From Acidimicrobiales bacterium (GTDB taxonomy: Bacteria; Actinomycetota; Acidimicrobiia; Acidimicrobiales; Aldehydirespiratoraceae): a DNA stretch of 64,000 nucleotides. The notes beneath the pieces were generated by a model, which was not told the DNA's origin, did not search any database, and was given only the letters and a program-made list of their open reading frames with translations. Position 1 is the first letter of the stretch. Every line of letters begins with the position of its first letter. The stretch lies in the NCBI GenBank assembly GCA_022425325.1, contig JAKMFW010000047.1, positions 1 to 64,000 on the forward strand. The letters are read 5' to 3'. Both the position numbers and the translations under genes were made by a program. This document shows, in pieces, positions 1 through 8,174 of the stretch.

Positions 1-114
1 GGCACCTGGGCGATCCAGCGCAACATCGTGGCCGAGATGGCATTGGGACTTCCGCGGGAACCTGACGTACAACAGGGGATGACCTGGGCCGAGACGCAGA
101 AAGCGAGAGCCTGA
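1..114 (+). CDS. Acyl-CoA dehydrogenase, C-terminal fragment (5' end outside window)
   Basis: Reading frame 1 is open from the first base and ends in a TGA at 112-114. The 37 residues include GTWAIQRNIVAEMALGLPRE, the typical last helix of an acyl-CoA dehydrogenase (family pattern G-T-x-E-I-Q-R-N-I-I-A-x-x-x-L-G-L-P-R). The codon matching the usual Glu of G-T-x-E is Ala here. The stop overlaps the next gene's ATG (ATGA), so the two are probably co-transcribed and translationally coupled. Only the tail is visible, so the substrate class cannot be judged. Confidence 0.8.
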   Translation, partial: GTWAIQRNIVAEMALGLPREPDVQQGMTWAETQKARA

Positions 115-1445
115 TGACCGATGTGCAGCTCACCCGTGAGGAGTGGCTCGCCGCCCGCCCAGGGGCCAGCCCCGAATTCGAGCAGGCTCGCTTCGGCGGC
201 GACGTACCGAGCGCCGAACAGCTCGCGATCGACGAGATCAATCCGTTCAACTCGCACCTGTTCCGCGAGGACCGCTGGCAGGAGCATTTCGCTCGACTGC
301 GGGCCGAGGATCCCGTGCACTTCAACGAGATGGGTTCCTCCGGTCGGTACTGGTCGATCACGACCTGGCAGGACGTCCGCGATGTCGAGGGCGACTGGGA
401 GTCCTTCTCCTCGGCGCAGGGCATCACGCTCACGATCCCGCCCGGCACGCCCGTGCCCGACGACACGATTCCCTTCGATGCTTTCATCGCCATGGATCCG
501 CCGGACCAGACCGATCAGCGCAAGACCGTGCGCGGCATCTCGGCCCCAAGCAGCCTCCGAAATCTCGAAGATCTGATTCGCGAACGCACGATCAATGTGC
601 TCGACTCGTTGCCGGAAGGCGAGACCTTCGACTGGGTCGACGCCGTGTCGATCGAGCTCACCACGCTCATGCTCGCCACCCTGTTCGATTTCCCGCTCGA
701 AGACCGCCGCCTGCTCACCAAGTGGTCCGATCTGGTCACGACGATTCCCGAGCCCGGCACCCGCGACGTGGCGACGAGCCGGCAGTGGTTCCGAGACCAG
801 ATCATGGAGTGTGTCAACTACTTCGATCGACTCTTCCAGGAACGGCGCGAAAACCCTGGCTTCGACATGGTCTCGATGCTCGCCCACGGTCCATCCACCA
901 AGGACAAGTCACCGATTGAGCATCTCGGCAATCTGATCTTGCTGATCGTCGGCGGCAACGACACCACCCGCAACTCCATGTCGGGCAGTGTCTACGCGCT
1001 GAACAAGTGGCCAGAGCAGTACAACAAGCTCATCGCCGACCCGAGTCTGATCTCCAACCTCGTCCCGGAGATCATCCGCTGGCAGACCCCGCTCGCCTAC
1101 ATGCGGCGCACCGCCACGAAGGACGTCGAGTTCCGCGGCAAGCAGATCAAGAAGGACGATCAGGTCCTGCTCTGGTACCTCTCGGCCAACCGGGACGAAG
1201 CCGTGTTCGGCGACAACGCCGATGTGGTCGATCTCGAGCGTCCCAACGCCGATCGGCACCTCGCGTTCGGTCACGGCATCCACTACTGCATGGGTGCCCG
1301 CATCGCAGAGTTGCAGTTGCGAATCCTGTGGGAGGAGATCCTCCCGCGCTTCGAACGCATCGAAGTGCAAGCCGAGCCCGAGCGCACGCTGTCGGCCTTC
1401 GTCAAGGGCTACACCCACCTGCCGGTGCAGGTCAGGAGGAAGTGA
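114..1445 (+). CDS. Cytochrome P450, CYP153-like
   Basis: This is a 443-residue soluble P450 with no membrane anchor. The I-helix oxygen-binding motif is GGNDTTRNS. The K-helix ExxR lies in PEIIRWQTP, and the heme-thiolate loop is FGHGIHYCMGARIAE, with Cys near residue 390. The stretch from VGGNDTTRNS through PEIIRWQTPLAYMRRTA to ELQLRILWEEILPRF closely follows the CYP153 family, which hydroxylates terminal carbons of medium-chain alkanes and fatty acids. The subfamily is recalled from motifs and was not aligned. No ferredoxin or ferredoxin reductase gene is adjacent. It follows an acyl-CoA dehydrogenase tail with an ATGA overlap, which fits hydrocarbon or fatty-acid oxidation. Confidence 0.88.
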   Translation: MTDVQLTREEWLAARPGASPEFEQARFGGDVPSAEQLAIDEINPFNSHLFREDRWQEHFARLRAEDPVHFNEMGSSGRYWSITTWQDVRDVEGDWESFSSAQGITLTIPPGTPVPDDTIPFDAFIAMDPPDQTDQRKTVRGISAPSSLRNLEDLIRERTINVLDSLPEGETFDWVDAVSIELTTLMLATLFDFPLEDRRLLTKWSDLVTTIPEPGTRDVATSRQWFRDQIMECVNYFDRLFQERRENPGFDMVSMLAHGPSTKDKSPIEHLGNLILLIVGGNDTTRNSMSGSVYALNKWPEQYNKLIADPSLISNLVPEIIRWQTPLAYMRRTATKDVEFRGKQIKKDDQVLLWYLSANRDEAVFGDNADVVDLERPNADRHLAFGHGIHYCMGARIAELQLRILWEEILPRFERIEVQAEPERTLSAFVKGYTHLPVQVRRK

Positions 1446-1449
1446 TCTC

Positions 1450-2595
1450 ATGCAGACCCCGATGACCGACATGTTCGGGATCGACGTTCCGATCTTCGCG
1501 TTCACTCACTGCCGCGACGTCGTCGCCGCCGTCACCAAAGCGGGTGGTCTCGGCGTGCTCGGCGCAGTTGCCCATTCGCCGGAGCAGCTCGAGATCGATC
1601 TCGAGTGGATCAAGAACGAGATCGGTGACCGCCCCTTCGGTGTCGATCTGATCGTGCCGGCGAAGTACGCCGGCTCCGACGAGGGCGGCCTCAACATCGG
1701 CCAGGTTCGCGACCTGATCCCCGCCGAGCACAAGGCCTACGTCGACGACATCCTCGAGCGCTACGGCGTGCCTGCACTCGCCGACGACGAGGGCGGCCGG
1801 GGTATCGGACGAGGTGGAAGCGACACGGCGGCACCGATGTCGGCCGAGTCTCAGGAGCCCAATCTCGAGATCGCGCTCGCCCACGGATCGTCGTTGATTG
1901 TCAACGCACTCGGCCCACCCCCGCAGCACATGATCGACCGTTGCAACGAGCTTGGGGTGAAGACGGGGGCGCTCGCCGGCAAGGCGCAGCACGCCGAACG
2001 CCATGTCAACGCCGGTGTCGACTTCATCATTGCCCAGGGCTCCGAGGCCGGTGGCCACACCGGCGAGATCGGCACGATGGTGCTGATCCCCGAGATCGTC
2101 GACGCCGTCGGCGACACGCCCGTTCTCGGCGCAGGCGGCATCGGCCATGGCCGTCAGATGGCTGCTGCCATGGCCCTCGGCGCTTCTGGCGTGTGGTGCG
2201 GTTCGGTGTGGCTCACCACCGACGAGGCCGAAACCCACCCGGTCGTCAAGGACAAGTTCCTCGCCGCCTCCTCGTCGGACACGATCCGTTCCCGCAGTCG
2301 AACGGGAAAGCACGCCCGTCAACTCAAGTCCGCGTGGACCGACGAGTGGGAGAACCCCGAGACTCCTATGCCCCTCGGCATGCCGATGCAGATGGTGCTC
2401 ACCGGTGAGGCGATCATGCGGATCGATCGGGCGGCCCACAACGCCGGCTCCGGTGCCGAAGCGCTCTCGAACTACTTCGTGGGCCAGATCGTCGGCACCA
2501 TGAACGAATCGAAGCCCGCCGCGCGCGTCGTGATGGAGATGGTCGAGGAGTTCATCGACGCCGTCGAATCGCTCGGACGTCAATTGGAGGTCTGA
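1450..2595 (+). CDS. Nitronate monooxygenase / 2-nitropropane dioxygenase family flavoprotein
   Basis: The 381-residue protein has an FMN-binding TIM-barrel pattern: an N-terminal TPMTDMFGIDVPIFAF, AVTKAGGLGVLGAV, and the flavin-phosphate loops QGSEAGGHTGEIGTM and VLGAGGIGHGRQMAAAMALGA. The His in GSEAGGHTG is the usual active-site residue of class I enzymes, which oxidise alkyl nitronates to carbonyl compounds and nitrite. The frame is open far upstream, but ATG 1450 is chosen because AGGAGGA at 1434-1440 is well spaced and the family N-terminus begins here. It lies 4 nt after the P450 stop, so it is probably in the same transcript. Members in actinobacterial catabolic operons often have unknown substrates. 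Confidence 0.85.
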   Translation: MQTPMTDMFGIDVPIFAFTHCRDVVAAVTKAGGLGVLGAVAHSPEQLEIDLEWIKNEIGDRPFGVDLIVPAKYAGSDEGGLNIGQVRDLIPAEHKAYVDDILERYGVPALADDEGGRGIGRGGSDTAAPMSAESQEPNLEIALAHGSSLIVNALGPPPQHMIDRCNELGVKTGALAGKAQHAERHVNAGVDFIIAQGSEAGGHTGEIGTMVLIPEIVDAVGDTPVLGAGGIGHGRQMAAAMALGASGVWCGSVWLTTDEAETHPVVKDKFLAASSSDTIRSRSRTGKHARQLKSAWTDEWENPETPMPLGMPMQMVLTGEAIMRIDRAAHNAGSGAEALSNYFVGQIVGTMNESKPAARVVMEMVEEFIDAVESLGRQLEV

Positions 2596-2610
2596 GGCGG
2601 GCTACGTTGA

Positions 2611-3210
2611 GTGGCCGTGACCACCCTGTTCGGCCGCCGAGTGCTGCTGCGCCCTCTCGAACCCGGAGATTTCGCCAAGTGGCAGGAAGTCCGGCGGCGC
2701 AACCGTGACTGGTTGACCAAGTGGGAACCGCAGCGGCTGCCCGGTCAGCCTGATGTGGTCGAGGACGCCCATGCGTTCTCCACGCGGTGTTCAGCGCGAC
2801 AGCGCGAGCGACAGCTCGGCACGGGCTACGGCTTCGGTGTGTTCGTCGAGGGCGTGTTCGCCGGTGAGGTCAACCTCAACTCGATCCAACGGGGGCCGTT
2901 CCAGAACGCCTATATCGGCTACTGGATCGACGAAGCCCAGGCGGGCAACGGCTACGTGCCCGAGGCGTTCGTGGTCGTCCTGCGCTTCTGTTTCGAAGAG
3001 CTCCGACTCCATCGCGTGCAGGCAGCGATCGTGCCGCGCAACTCGGCGAGCCGTCGCGTGGCCGAGAAGCTCGGTCTTCGCGACGAGGGAACGGCGCAGA
3101 ACTATCTCGAGATCAACGGCGCCTGGGAAGACCATGTTCGCTACGCCATCACGGCCGAGGACTGGGCCGAGCGCGGTGAGCAACTCACCTCCGATTGGAT
3201 CGGCTTCTAG
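2611..3210 (+). CDS. GNAT family N-acetyltransferase, RimJ/RimL-like
   Basis: The 199-residue protein starts VTTLFGRRVLLRPLEPGDF, a typical opening for RimJ/RimL/YdaF acetyltransferases. It continues with GYWIDEAQAGNGYVPEA, the acetyl-CoA pyrophosphate loop (Q/R-x-x-G-x-G/A variant), and ends with the NSASRRVAEKLGLRDEG helix common to the family. The likely reaction is acetyl transfer from acetyl-CoA to a protein N-terminal or small-molecule amine. The start is GTG 2611; GTG 2617 is an alternative. It lies 15 nt after the nitronate monooxygenase. Its stop and that of the convergent BLUF gene sit back to back in the palindrome CTAGCGCTAG. Confidence 0.85.
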   Translation: MAVTTLFGRRVLLRPLEPGDFAKWQEVRRRNRDWLTKWEPQRLPGQPDVVEDAHAFSTRCSARQRERQLGTGYGFGVFVEGVFAGEVNLNSIQRGPFQNAYIGYWIDEAQAGNGYVPEAFVVVLRFCFEELRLHRVQAAIVPRNSASRRVAEKLGLRDEGTAQNYLEINGAWEDHVRYAITAEDWAERGEQLTSDWIGF

Positions 3211-3212
3211 CG

Positions 3213-3659
3213 CTAGGCGGCGTGGAGTTCCGACAGGCGGTCGGTCAGCGTCCACGGTGACCGGGCCTGGGAAGGTTCGTCAGCCTGCGGGATCTCGAGC
3301 AGCGCGACGAGGACACCCTCCATGTGCATCTCGAACCGTTCGTTGTCGTTCATCAGCCGCATGCTCCAACCGGTGAACCGACGTTCATCGGCGGGGAGCG
3401 AGCGGGCGAAGCGTTTGACGATCGAGTGTCGGGGATCGTTGGCGATCTTCGTCTCGAGTGTGTCGATCGCGTCGGCTGGCCCCTCGAGGTACTGCAGGAA
3501 CATCGATCCGTCGAACCAGAGGTAGCCCGTGATGTCTCTTTTCTGGTTCGCGTACTCGGATCGAGAGGTCAGATTCACGAGGTCGACACTCGTGAACGGG
3601 ATCTCGGCGGTGCTCACATAGAGCAGTGATTGCAGCGCATCGTCAGGCATGATCCACAA
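3213..3659 (-). CDS. BLUF-domain blue-light photoreceptor (stand-alone)
   Basis: The protein has 148 residues, a single BLUF (sensor of blue light using FAD) domain with little else. Diagnostic positions are visible: the flavin-contacting Tyr in LLYVSTA, an Asn-containing helix SVDLVNLTSR, GYLWFDGSMFLQYLEGP with the key Gln, and GWSMRL, which supplies the Trp and Met of the beta-5 strand (Y21, Q63, W104, M106 in AppA numbering). No output domain is fused, so signalling would be by protein-protein interaction. ATG 3659 or ATG 3650 (MPDDALQ) could be the start. The upstream gene on the same strand ends 25 nt away, so it may be the last gene of that transcript. Confidence 0.88.
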   Translation of the reverse strand: MWIMPDDALQSLLYVSTAEIPFTSVDLVNLTSRSEYANQKRDITGYLWFDGSMFLQYLEGPADAIDTLETKIANDPRHSIVKRFARSLPADERRFTGWSMRLMNDNERFEMHMEGVLVALLEIPQADEPSQARSPWTLTDRLSELHAA

Positions 3660-3684
3660 TCATGCCGCAAAACCGATACCGATT

Positions 3685-4482
3685 TCAGGACTCGGGCCGC
3701 TGATTCGGGGGGCGGGTCCGAGAGAGGAATGCGCCGGCGTCGGCGAGGATCATCTGACCGGTGATCGCCCGGGCCAGGTCGCTGGTGAGGAACACTGCCA
3801 GACGGGCGAGTTCATCGTGCTCGACGGCGTAGCGCAGCGGGGTCGATTGGGCGATCTCCGCGAAGCGCTCTTCGGTGTACGCGGCTGCGACCATCTCGGT
3901 GCGGGTGGTGCCGGGCGCCATGGCGAGCACCCGGATACCTGATGGACCGAGCTCGACCGCCATCGAGGTGACGAGGTGGTTGAGACCGGCTTTGGCCGCC
4001 GCGTAGATCGACGTGAACGGTGCCGGTCGGGTGGTCTCTCCCGACGAGACGAAGAGGATCACGCCACCGGTTTCGCTCATCGCCTCGGCCTCGGCTCGAC
4101 CGCACAGGGCGGCGAGCACCAGGTTCTGGTCAAAGATCTCGCGGTAGTCGTCGCCGCGCCCGGCCGTGAACGACTTCGGCATCCGACCCGGTGGGTACAT
4201 GCCGACGTTGTTCACCGCGATGTCGAGCCGACCGTGCCGCTCGACGATGCCCTCGACCATTGCATCGACCGAGTCGTCGTCTCGCAGGTCGGCGATGACG
4301 GCCTCCGCTGATCCACCTGCGTCGGCGATCTCGGTGACGACCGCATCGGCGTAGTCGCCCCGGATGTCGTTGACGACGACGTGTGCTCCAGCCTCCGCAA
4401 GCCATCGGGCGATCTCGCGTCCGATTCCTGCCCCGGATCCGGTGACGAGGGCGACCTTGCCGCCGTGGTCGATCGAGATCAT
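3685..4482 (-). CDS. Short-chain dehydrogenase/reductase (SDR)
   Basis: This is a 265-residue classical SDR. The NAD(P)-binding TGSGAGIG motif is near residue 14, followed by NDIRGD and a D-L-R motif, NNVG in place of NNAG, the catalytic Ser region VSSGE, and the YAAAKAG active site (Tyr and Lys). Asp in the VVVNDIRGD loop suggests NAD+ preference. Its ATG overlaps the stop of the upstream selenoprotein gene (ATGA at 4479-4482), so it is translationally coupled to it and is probably the last enzyme of the echA-DGLP1-DmdA-like-UGSC1 set. The substrate is unknown; a hydroxyl intermediate of that pathway is a reasonable inference. Confidence 0.9.
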   Translation of the reverse strand: MISIDHGGKVALVTGSGAGIGREIARWLAEAGAHVVVNDIRGDYADAVVTEIADAGGSAEAVIADLRDDDSVDAMVEGIVERHGRLDIAVNNVGMYPPGRMPKSFTAGRGDDYREIFDQNLVLAALCGRAEAEAMSETGGVILFVSSGETTRPAPFTSIYAAAKAGLNHLVTSMAVELGPSGIRVLAMAPGTTRTEMVAAAYTEERFAEIAQSTPLRYAVEHDELARLAVFLTSDLARAITGQMILADAGAFLSRTRPPNQRPES

Positions 4483-5027
4483 CGCGGCTCCGTGAGCGCA
4501 GCAATGACCGTTTCGACGACCTCGTCAGCCCATGCACGGGCGGTGTCCTCGTCGACACCACCGATCGGATGACGGGTCTCGACGATGCGGAGATCGGGCC
4601 GGTTGAGGCTTGTGGCGACCTGATCGGTGAGCCGTCGGAAGTGTTCGGTGGTGACGACGACTGTCGGGACACCCATCGCTTCCAGCTTCACGGAGTCGTG
4701 GACACTCCACGACGTGCAGCTGCCTCAATCGGCCGTGCCGGTGAGGACGATTTCCACTTCCTTGGCGATGCCCTCGAGCACTTGGTCCTCGCACGGGATC
4801 GCGGCGTTCTTGTTGTCGCGACGCACGACCTCGGTGCCCGTGCGGGCGGCGAGGCGTTCGGCGATGTGTTCGAGCACGATGTCGGCGTTGGGTTTGCGGT
4901 TGTCGAGGAGACCGATCTTCTTGCCGGCGAGCACCGGGATCGATGCAGCTCCGACGGCGGGAATCTCGCCGACGCCTCCCTCTGGTGTGTGGATCAGCAC
5001 GGCGCAACGATCCCAGCTGGGGCGCAC
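4479..5027 (-). CDS. UGSC-motif selenoprotein, copy 1 (in-frame TGA = Sec101)
   Basis: Two reading frames that look separate (5027-4725 and 4691-4479) are one continuous frame interrupted only by TGA at 4727-4725. Read as selenocysteine, the junction is TGTAD-U-GSCTSWSVHDS, the defining U-G-S-C motif of a known (seleno)protein family whose other members carry Cys. The full length is 182 residues. The N-terminal half contains GLLDNRKPNAD and the C-terminal half VPTVVVTTEHF and ETRHPIGGVDED. All of these align with the second copy at 32339. A perfect 8-bp hairpin starts 11 nt after the TGA. The start is GTG 5027, with GTG 5000 possible; neither has a strong ribosome site. The biochemical role of the family is not known to me. 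Confidence 0.9.
4695..4713 (-). promoter_or_regulatory. Candidate bacterial SECIS hairpin for UGSC1
   Basis: On the minus strand the sequence is GTCGTGGA-GTG-TCCACGAC, a perfect 8-bp stem with a 3-nt loop. It begins 12 nt after the TGA and places a loop G at +20. Bacterial SECIS elements need a stem-loop just 3' of the UGA with a G in the apical loop, about 16-37 nt away. The hairpin is inside the coding sequence, as in E. coli fdhF. Confidence 0.75.
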
Positions 5028-5090
5028 GGCTTCAAATCTTCGCCGGCCTCGTTGCGAGTTCGGTGATGCGCGGCAACGCGGGACGGCTAC

Positions 5091-6263
5091 TCAGCTGGCC
5101 GCGAGCGACTTCTTCGGGTCGTAGAACGGCTTCTCCACGACCGTCGCCACCTTCGGGCCCAGGTTCGTCTCGATCGTCAACGCAGTGCCCACGTCGGCTG
5201 CGTCGATGCGCACCATGGCGAGGGCGATGTTCTGCGCGAGGCGGGGCGACCAGACGGCCGACGTGACCTCGCCGACGCGTTCGCCGCCGGCTGTGATCGG
5301 CCAGAACGTCGTGTTGGGACCGGTGAGCGGCTCCATCTCGATGACGATGCCGACCTGCTTACGAGTCACGCCTTCGTCGCGGATCCGACGCAGGGCGTCC
5401 TTGCCGATGAAGTCGACGTCACTGTCGACAGCGACCAGTCGGTCGAGGCCGAGCTCGAAGGGGTTCGTGTCGATGGTGGCGTCGGCGTGGTAGCTGAGCA
5501 TGGCGCCCTCGATGCGACGAATCGACGAGGTGTGACCGGGCTTGAGGCCCAGCGGTGCACCGACCGCCATGATCTTCTCCCACAGTTCGTCGCCCCGGCT
5601 GCCGTCGCGCAGATAGATCTCGTAACCGAGCTCACTCGACCAGCCGGTGCGGCTGACGACGAGTGGAATGCCGTCGAGCTCGGTCTCTCGCAGCCAGTAG
5701 TAGGCGAGCTCCTCGATCCAGTCGCCGAAGAGGGCGGTCATGATCGCACCCGATTTCGGGCCCTGCAGTTGCAGTGGTGACACGTCGGGTTCACGGATCG
5801 AGACGTCCATGCCGGCGTGGGTGGCAACACCCTGCGCCCACAGGAGGATGTCGCTGTCGGCGAGCGAGATCCAGAAGTGATCCTCGGCGAGTCGCAGGAG
5901 CACGGGATCGTTGAGCAGGCCACCCTCGGCGTTGGTGATGAGGATGTATTTGCACTGACCGACCTGCATCGTCGACAGGTCGCGGCAGGTGAGCAGCTGG
6001 GTGAAGCGGGCGGCGTCAGGGCCGGTGATCTCGACCTGGCGCTCCACGGCGACGTCGCAGAGGATCGCCTCGTTGACGAGATTCCAGAAGTTCTGCTCCG
6101 GATCCCCGAAGTCGCGAGGGATGTACATGTGGTTGTACGTGGAGAAGCCGGTGGCACCCCAGCGCACGGTGGCGTCGAAATACGGCGACTTGCGGATCTG
6201 GGTGCCGAAGCCGAAGTCGGCAGTGTCTGCCTGGCGCGGCTGGGGCGTGCCGGAGTTGGTCAT
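5091..6263 (-). CDS. DmdA-like GcvT-fold aminomethyltransferase / THF-dependent demethylase
   Basis: The 390-residue protein has the GcvT (T-protein) fold. The N-terminal signature RKSPYF...GFSTYNHMYIPRDF, then DVAVERQVEITGPDA, GQCKYI and SLADSDILLWAQG, EPDVSPLQLQGPKS and SRTGWSSELGYEIYL, follows dimethylsulfoniopropionate demethylase (DmdA) more closely than glycine-cleavage GcvT. It lacks the DmdA version of the later RSGWSKQGG stretch, so substrate identity is uncertain. DMSP, another methylated sulfur or nitrogen compound, or an O-methyl group are all possible. ATG 6263 is chosen over an upstream GTG. It sits 10 nt after DGLP1 and 63 nt before UGSC1 in a co-oriented set that also has an enoyl-CoA hydratase. 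Confidence 0.8.
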   Translation of the reverse strand: MTNSGTPQPRQADTADFGFGTQIRKSPYFDATVRWGATGFSTYNHMYIPRDFGDPEQNFWNLVNEAILCDVAVERQVEITGPDAARFTQLLTCRDLSTMQVGQCKYILITNAEGGLLNDPVLLRLAEDHFWISLADSDILLWAQGVATHAGMDVSIREPDVSPLQLQGPKSGAIMTALFGDWIEELAYYWLRETELDGIPLVVSRTGWSSELGYEIYLRDGSRGDELWEKIMAVGAPLGLKPGHTSSIRRIEGAMLSYHADATIDTNPFELGLDRLVAVDSDVDFIGKDALRRIRDEGVTRKQVGIVIEMEPLTGPNTTFWPITAGGERVGEVTSAVWSPRLAQNIALAMVRIDAADVGTALTIETNLGPKVATVVEKPFYDPKKSLAAS

Positions 6264-6273
6264 GGGTCGCAGG

Positions 6274-7329
6274 CTACGGCTCAACGGGAAGGGTGACGCT
6301 GCGGGTCATGCCCCAACTGGGGATCACCGAACTGTGCTTGCCGGCGCCACCGATGACGACCACCTTGATATTGGCGGCGGCCTCGGTCATCGGGACGAGG
6401 TCGTCGTCGCTCAGACGCTGCATCCACGGGGCCCAGGCTCGGAGCCCGAACGCCCGCTTCAGTTCACTGACCCGCATCCGGGCCTGGTTGAAGAGATAGG
6501 CGGCGACATCGTCGCGGGTCCAGCCGTCGGCGGCGCAGGCTGCGGCGTGCTCGGGACACAGGGCGACGAAGTATTCGCCCTGGCTGATCGGCGCGTTATT
6601 CTGGCCGGTGGAGGTCATCGCCGAGGCGACCTTGTCGAGGATGCGAGCGGGCTCCTCGGACTCCATGTCGTGGACGTTGTGGGGCGCCTCGCCGCAATGG
6701 ATCGTGATGGCCGACGGTGCATCGACACCGACGCTGCGTGCGTAGCCACCCCATGGCGACTCGTCGAGGTTCTCGGCGACGCAGTAGCCGTACTTCGCAG
6801 GCCCACCCTGGGTCGAGGCGTCGCCGGGCCCGGGACGGGCACCGGCGACGTGCAGCAGGATCAGGCGAAGGGCTCGCCCGACCGCAGCGTTGGCGCGGTT
6901 ACCGGGCCCGAACGCGCCGAGGCCGGCGTTGAATCCGCCCTCGACTGCGGCTTGTCCGTGCACGATCAGGAGCGGGGCGACCGGATGGGTGGTGGCGTTG
7001 ACGCCGCGAAGGTTGAGGTCGGGGTGTGCGAGCGCTCGGACGGCGGAGATGAGTACCGGCAGGTGCTCGGGTCGGCAGCCCGCCAGCACGGCGTTGATCG
7101 CGATGGTGCGGCGCGTCGCCTCGCCCGAACGAGGCGACAGCACGGCGATCACCTCGTCGGGGTCGACGGGTCTGCCGTTGACAGGAGCGAGCGCCCGGAG
7201 CATGGCGTCGACCCGTTCCGGGGTTGGTGCCTCGAGCGGCAGGCCGTCACCCCAGCCGTTGCGCTCGTAGACGTCGAGTACCGTCTCGCCGGCCTCGACG
7301 CTGACGTCGACCATCCCTGGTTCGTTCAC
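6274..7329 (-). CDS. Uncharacterised DGLP-family protein, copy 1 (UGSC partner)
   Basis: I do not recognise a named function. The 351-residue protein has GWGDGLPLEAPTPERVDAML near the N-terminus, then LAGCRPEHLPVLISA, GPGNRANAAVGRALRLIL, KYGYCVAEN, TGQNNAPISQGEYF and a terminal GGAGKHSSVIPSWG. Each block recurs in the protein at 32866-33876, so the two are paralogues. Two Cys positions (AGC and Y/F-G-x-C) are conserved between them. No signal peptide or membrane segment is visible; it looks cytosolic and enzymatic. The start is GTG 7329 (3 nt after the echA stop) or ATG 7314. Because both copies lie near a UGSC selenoprotein gene, a joint role is inferred. Confidence 0.8.
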   Translation of the reverse strand: MNEPGMVDVSVEAGETVLDVYERNGWGDGLPLEAPTPERVDAMLRALAPVNGRPVDPDEVIAVLSPRSGEATRRTIAINAVLAGCRPEHLPVLISAVRALAHPDLNLRGVNATTHPVAPLLIVHGQAAVEGGFNAGLGAFGPGNRANAAVGRALRLILLHVAGARPGPGDASTQGGPAKYGYCVAENLDESPWGGYARSVGVDAPSAITIHCGEAPHNVHDMESEEPARILDKVASAMTSTGQNNAPISQGEYFVALCPEHAAACAADGWTRDDVAAYLFNQARMRVSELKRAFGLRAWAPWMQRLSDDDLVPMTEAAANIKVVVIGGAGKHSSVIPSWGMTRSVTLPVEP

Positions 7330-7331
7330 GA

Positions 7332-8093
7332 TCAGCCTTTCGAGGAGATGTCCTTCTGGAGTCGCGTGACGAGCTCCATGAAGGGGGGCTGGCCCATCGA
7401 CCACAGCTGGGGGTGGATCTCGTAGTCGACCGCCTGGTTCGACTCGGTGATCGTGTCGAGCGTGAGGATCGTGGCTTTCGTGCGGGCATTGAGTTCGCGG
7501 TCCTGACCGGCGGCGACGGCGGCCATCTCGACGGCGGTGTCCACCAGGTCGGCATCGTCGATGACATCCCATGCGAGGCCGACCTCTTTCGCCCGCTCGG
7601 CGCGGAGGATCTGGTTGAACATCACCATCGCCATCGTCGTGGAACGTCCGGCGATCTGGCGCAGGCGCCATGTGTGTCCGCCACCCGGGTGGATGCCGAT
7701 CTGCAGGAAACGAGAATCGAACTTGGCGTACTCGCGCCCGGCGAGGACGAGATCGCACGCCAGCACCATGTTCATGCCGGCACCGACGGCTGCGCCGTTC
7801 ACGGCGGCGATGGTGGGGAGCGGGGTGTGGGCGATGCGGAGGAATCCGTCGTAGATCGCCTTCATCTCTTCTGCGTTCGAGCCGGCCATCAGGTCGTCGA
7901 GGTCGGCACCGGCGCAAAAGCCGCGTCCGGCGCCGGTCAGCACGACCGCGCCGATCGCCTCGTCGGCTTCCCACGCGTCGAGTACCGAACCGATCTCGTC
8001 GTTCATGGCGAGGGTGATCGCGTTGCGCTTGTCGGGATCGTTCAGCGTGATCAGACCGACGCGGCCGCGGACCTCGGTGGTGATGAGACTCAT
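7332..8093 (-). CDS. Enoyl-CoA hydratase/isomerase family protein
   Basis: This is a 253-residue crotonase. The oxyanion-hole motifs are GRGFCAGADLDDL and VNGAAVGAGMNMVLACDL. FLQIGIHPGGGHTWRLRQIAG covers the helix carrying one catalytic acid in hydratases; Glu is not at the first classical position here, so isomerase, lyase or thioesterase activity is possible. It is the first gene of a minus-strand set of five (echA, DGLP1, DmdA-like, UGSC1, SDR) and diverges from the PhyH gene at 8175 across about 80 bp. With a DmdA-like gene downstream, a DmdD-like methylthioacryloyl-CoA hydratase role can be imagined but is unproven. Confidence 0.9.
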   Translation of the reverse strand: MSLITTEVRGRVGLITLNDPDKRNAITLAMNDEIGSVLDAWEADEAIGAVVLTGAGRGFCAGADLDDLMAGSNAEEMKAIYDGFLRIAHTPLPTIAAVNGAAVGAGMNMVLACDLVLAGREYAKFDSRFLQIGIHPGGGHTWRLRQIAGRSTTMAMVMFNQILRAERAKEVGLAWDVIDDADLVDTAVEMAAVAAGQDRELNARTKATILTLDTITESNQAVDYEIHPQLWSMGQPPFMELVTRLQKDISSKG

Positions 8094-8174
8094 GCCGAGC
8101 AGTGTGGCACCTGCCCGGCGTCGGAGCGAGGACAGATGCGGGCGGACCTCCGGCAGATGGGTACGGTGACGCCG

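Noticed and set aside
3206-3216. CTAGCGCTAG palindrome as a terminator or site
   Set aside because: It is just two convergent stop codons meeting; too short to act as a hairpin terminator.
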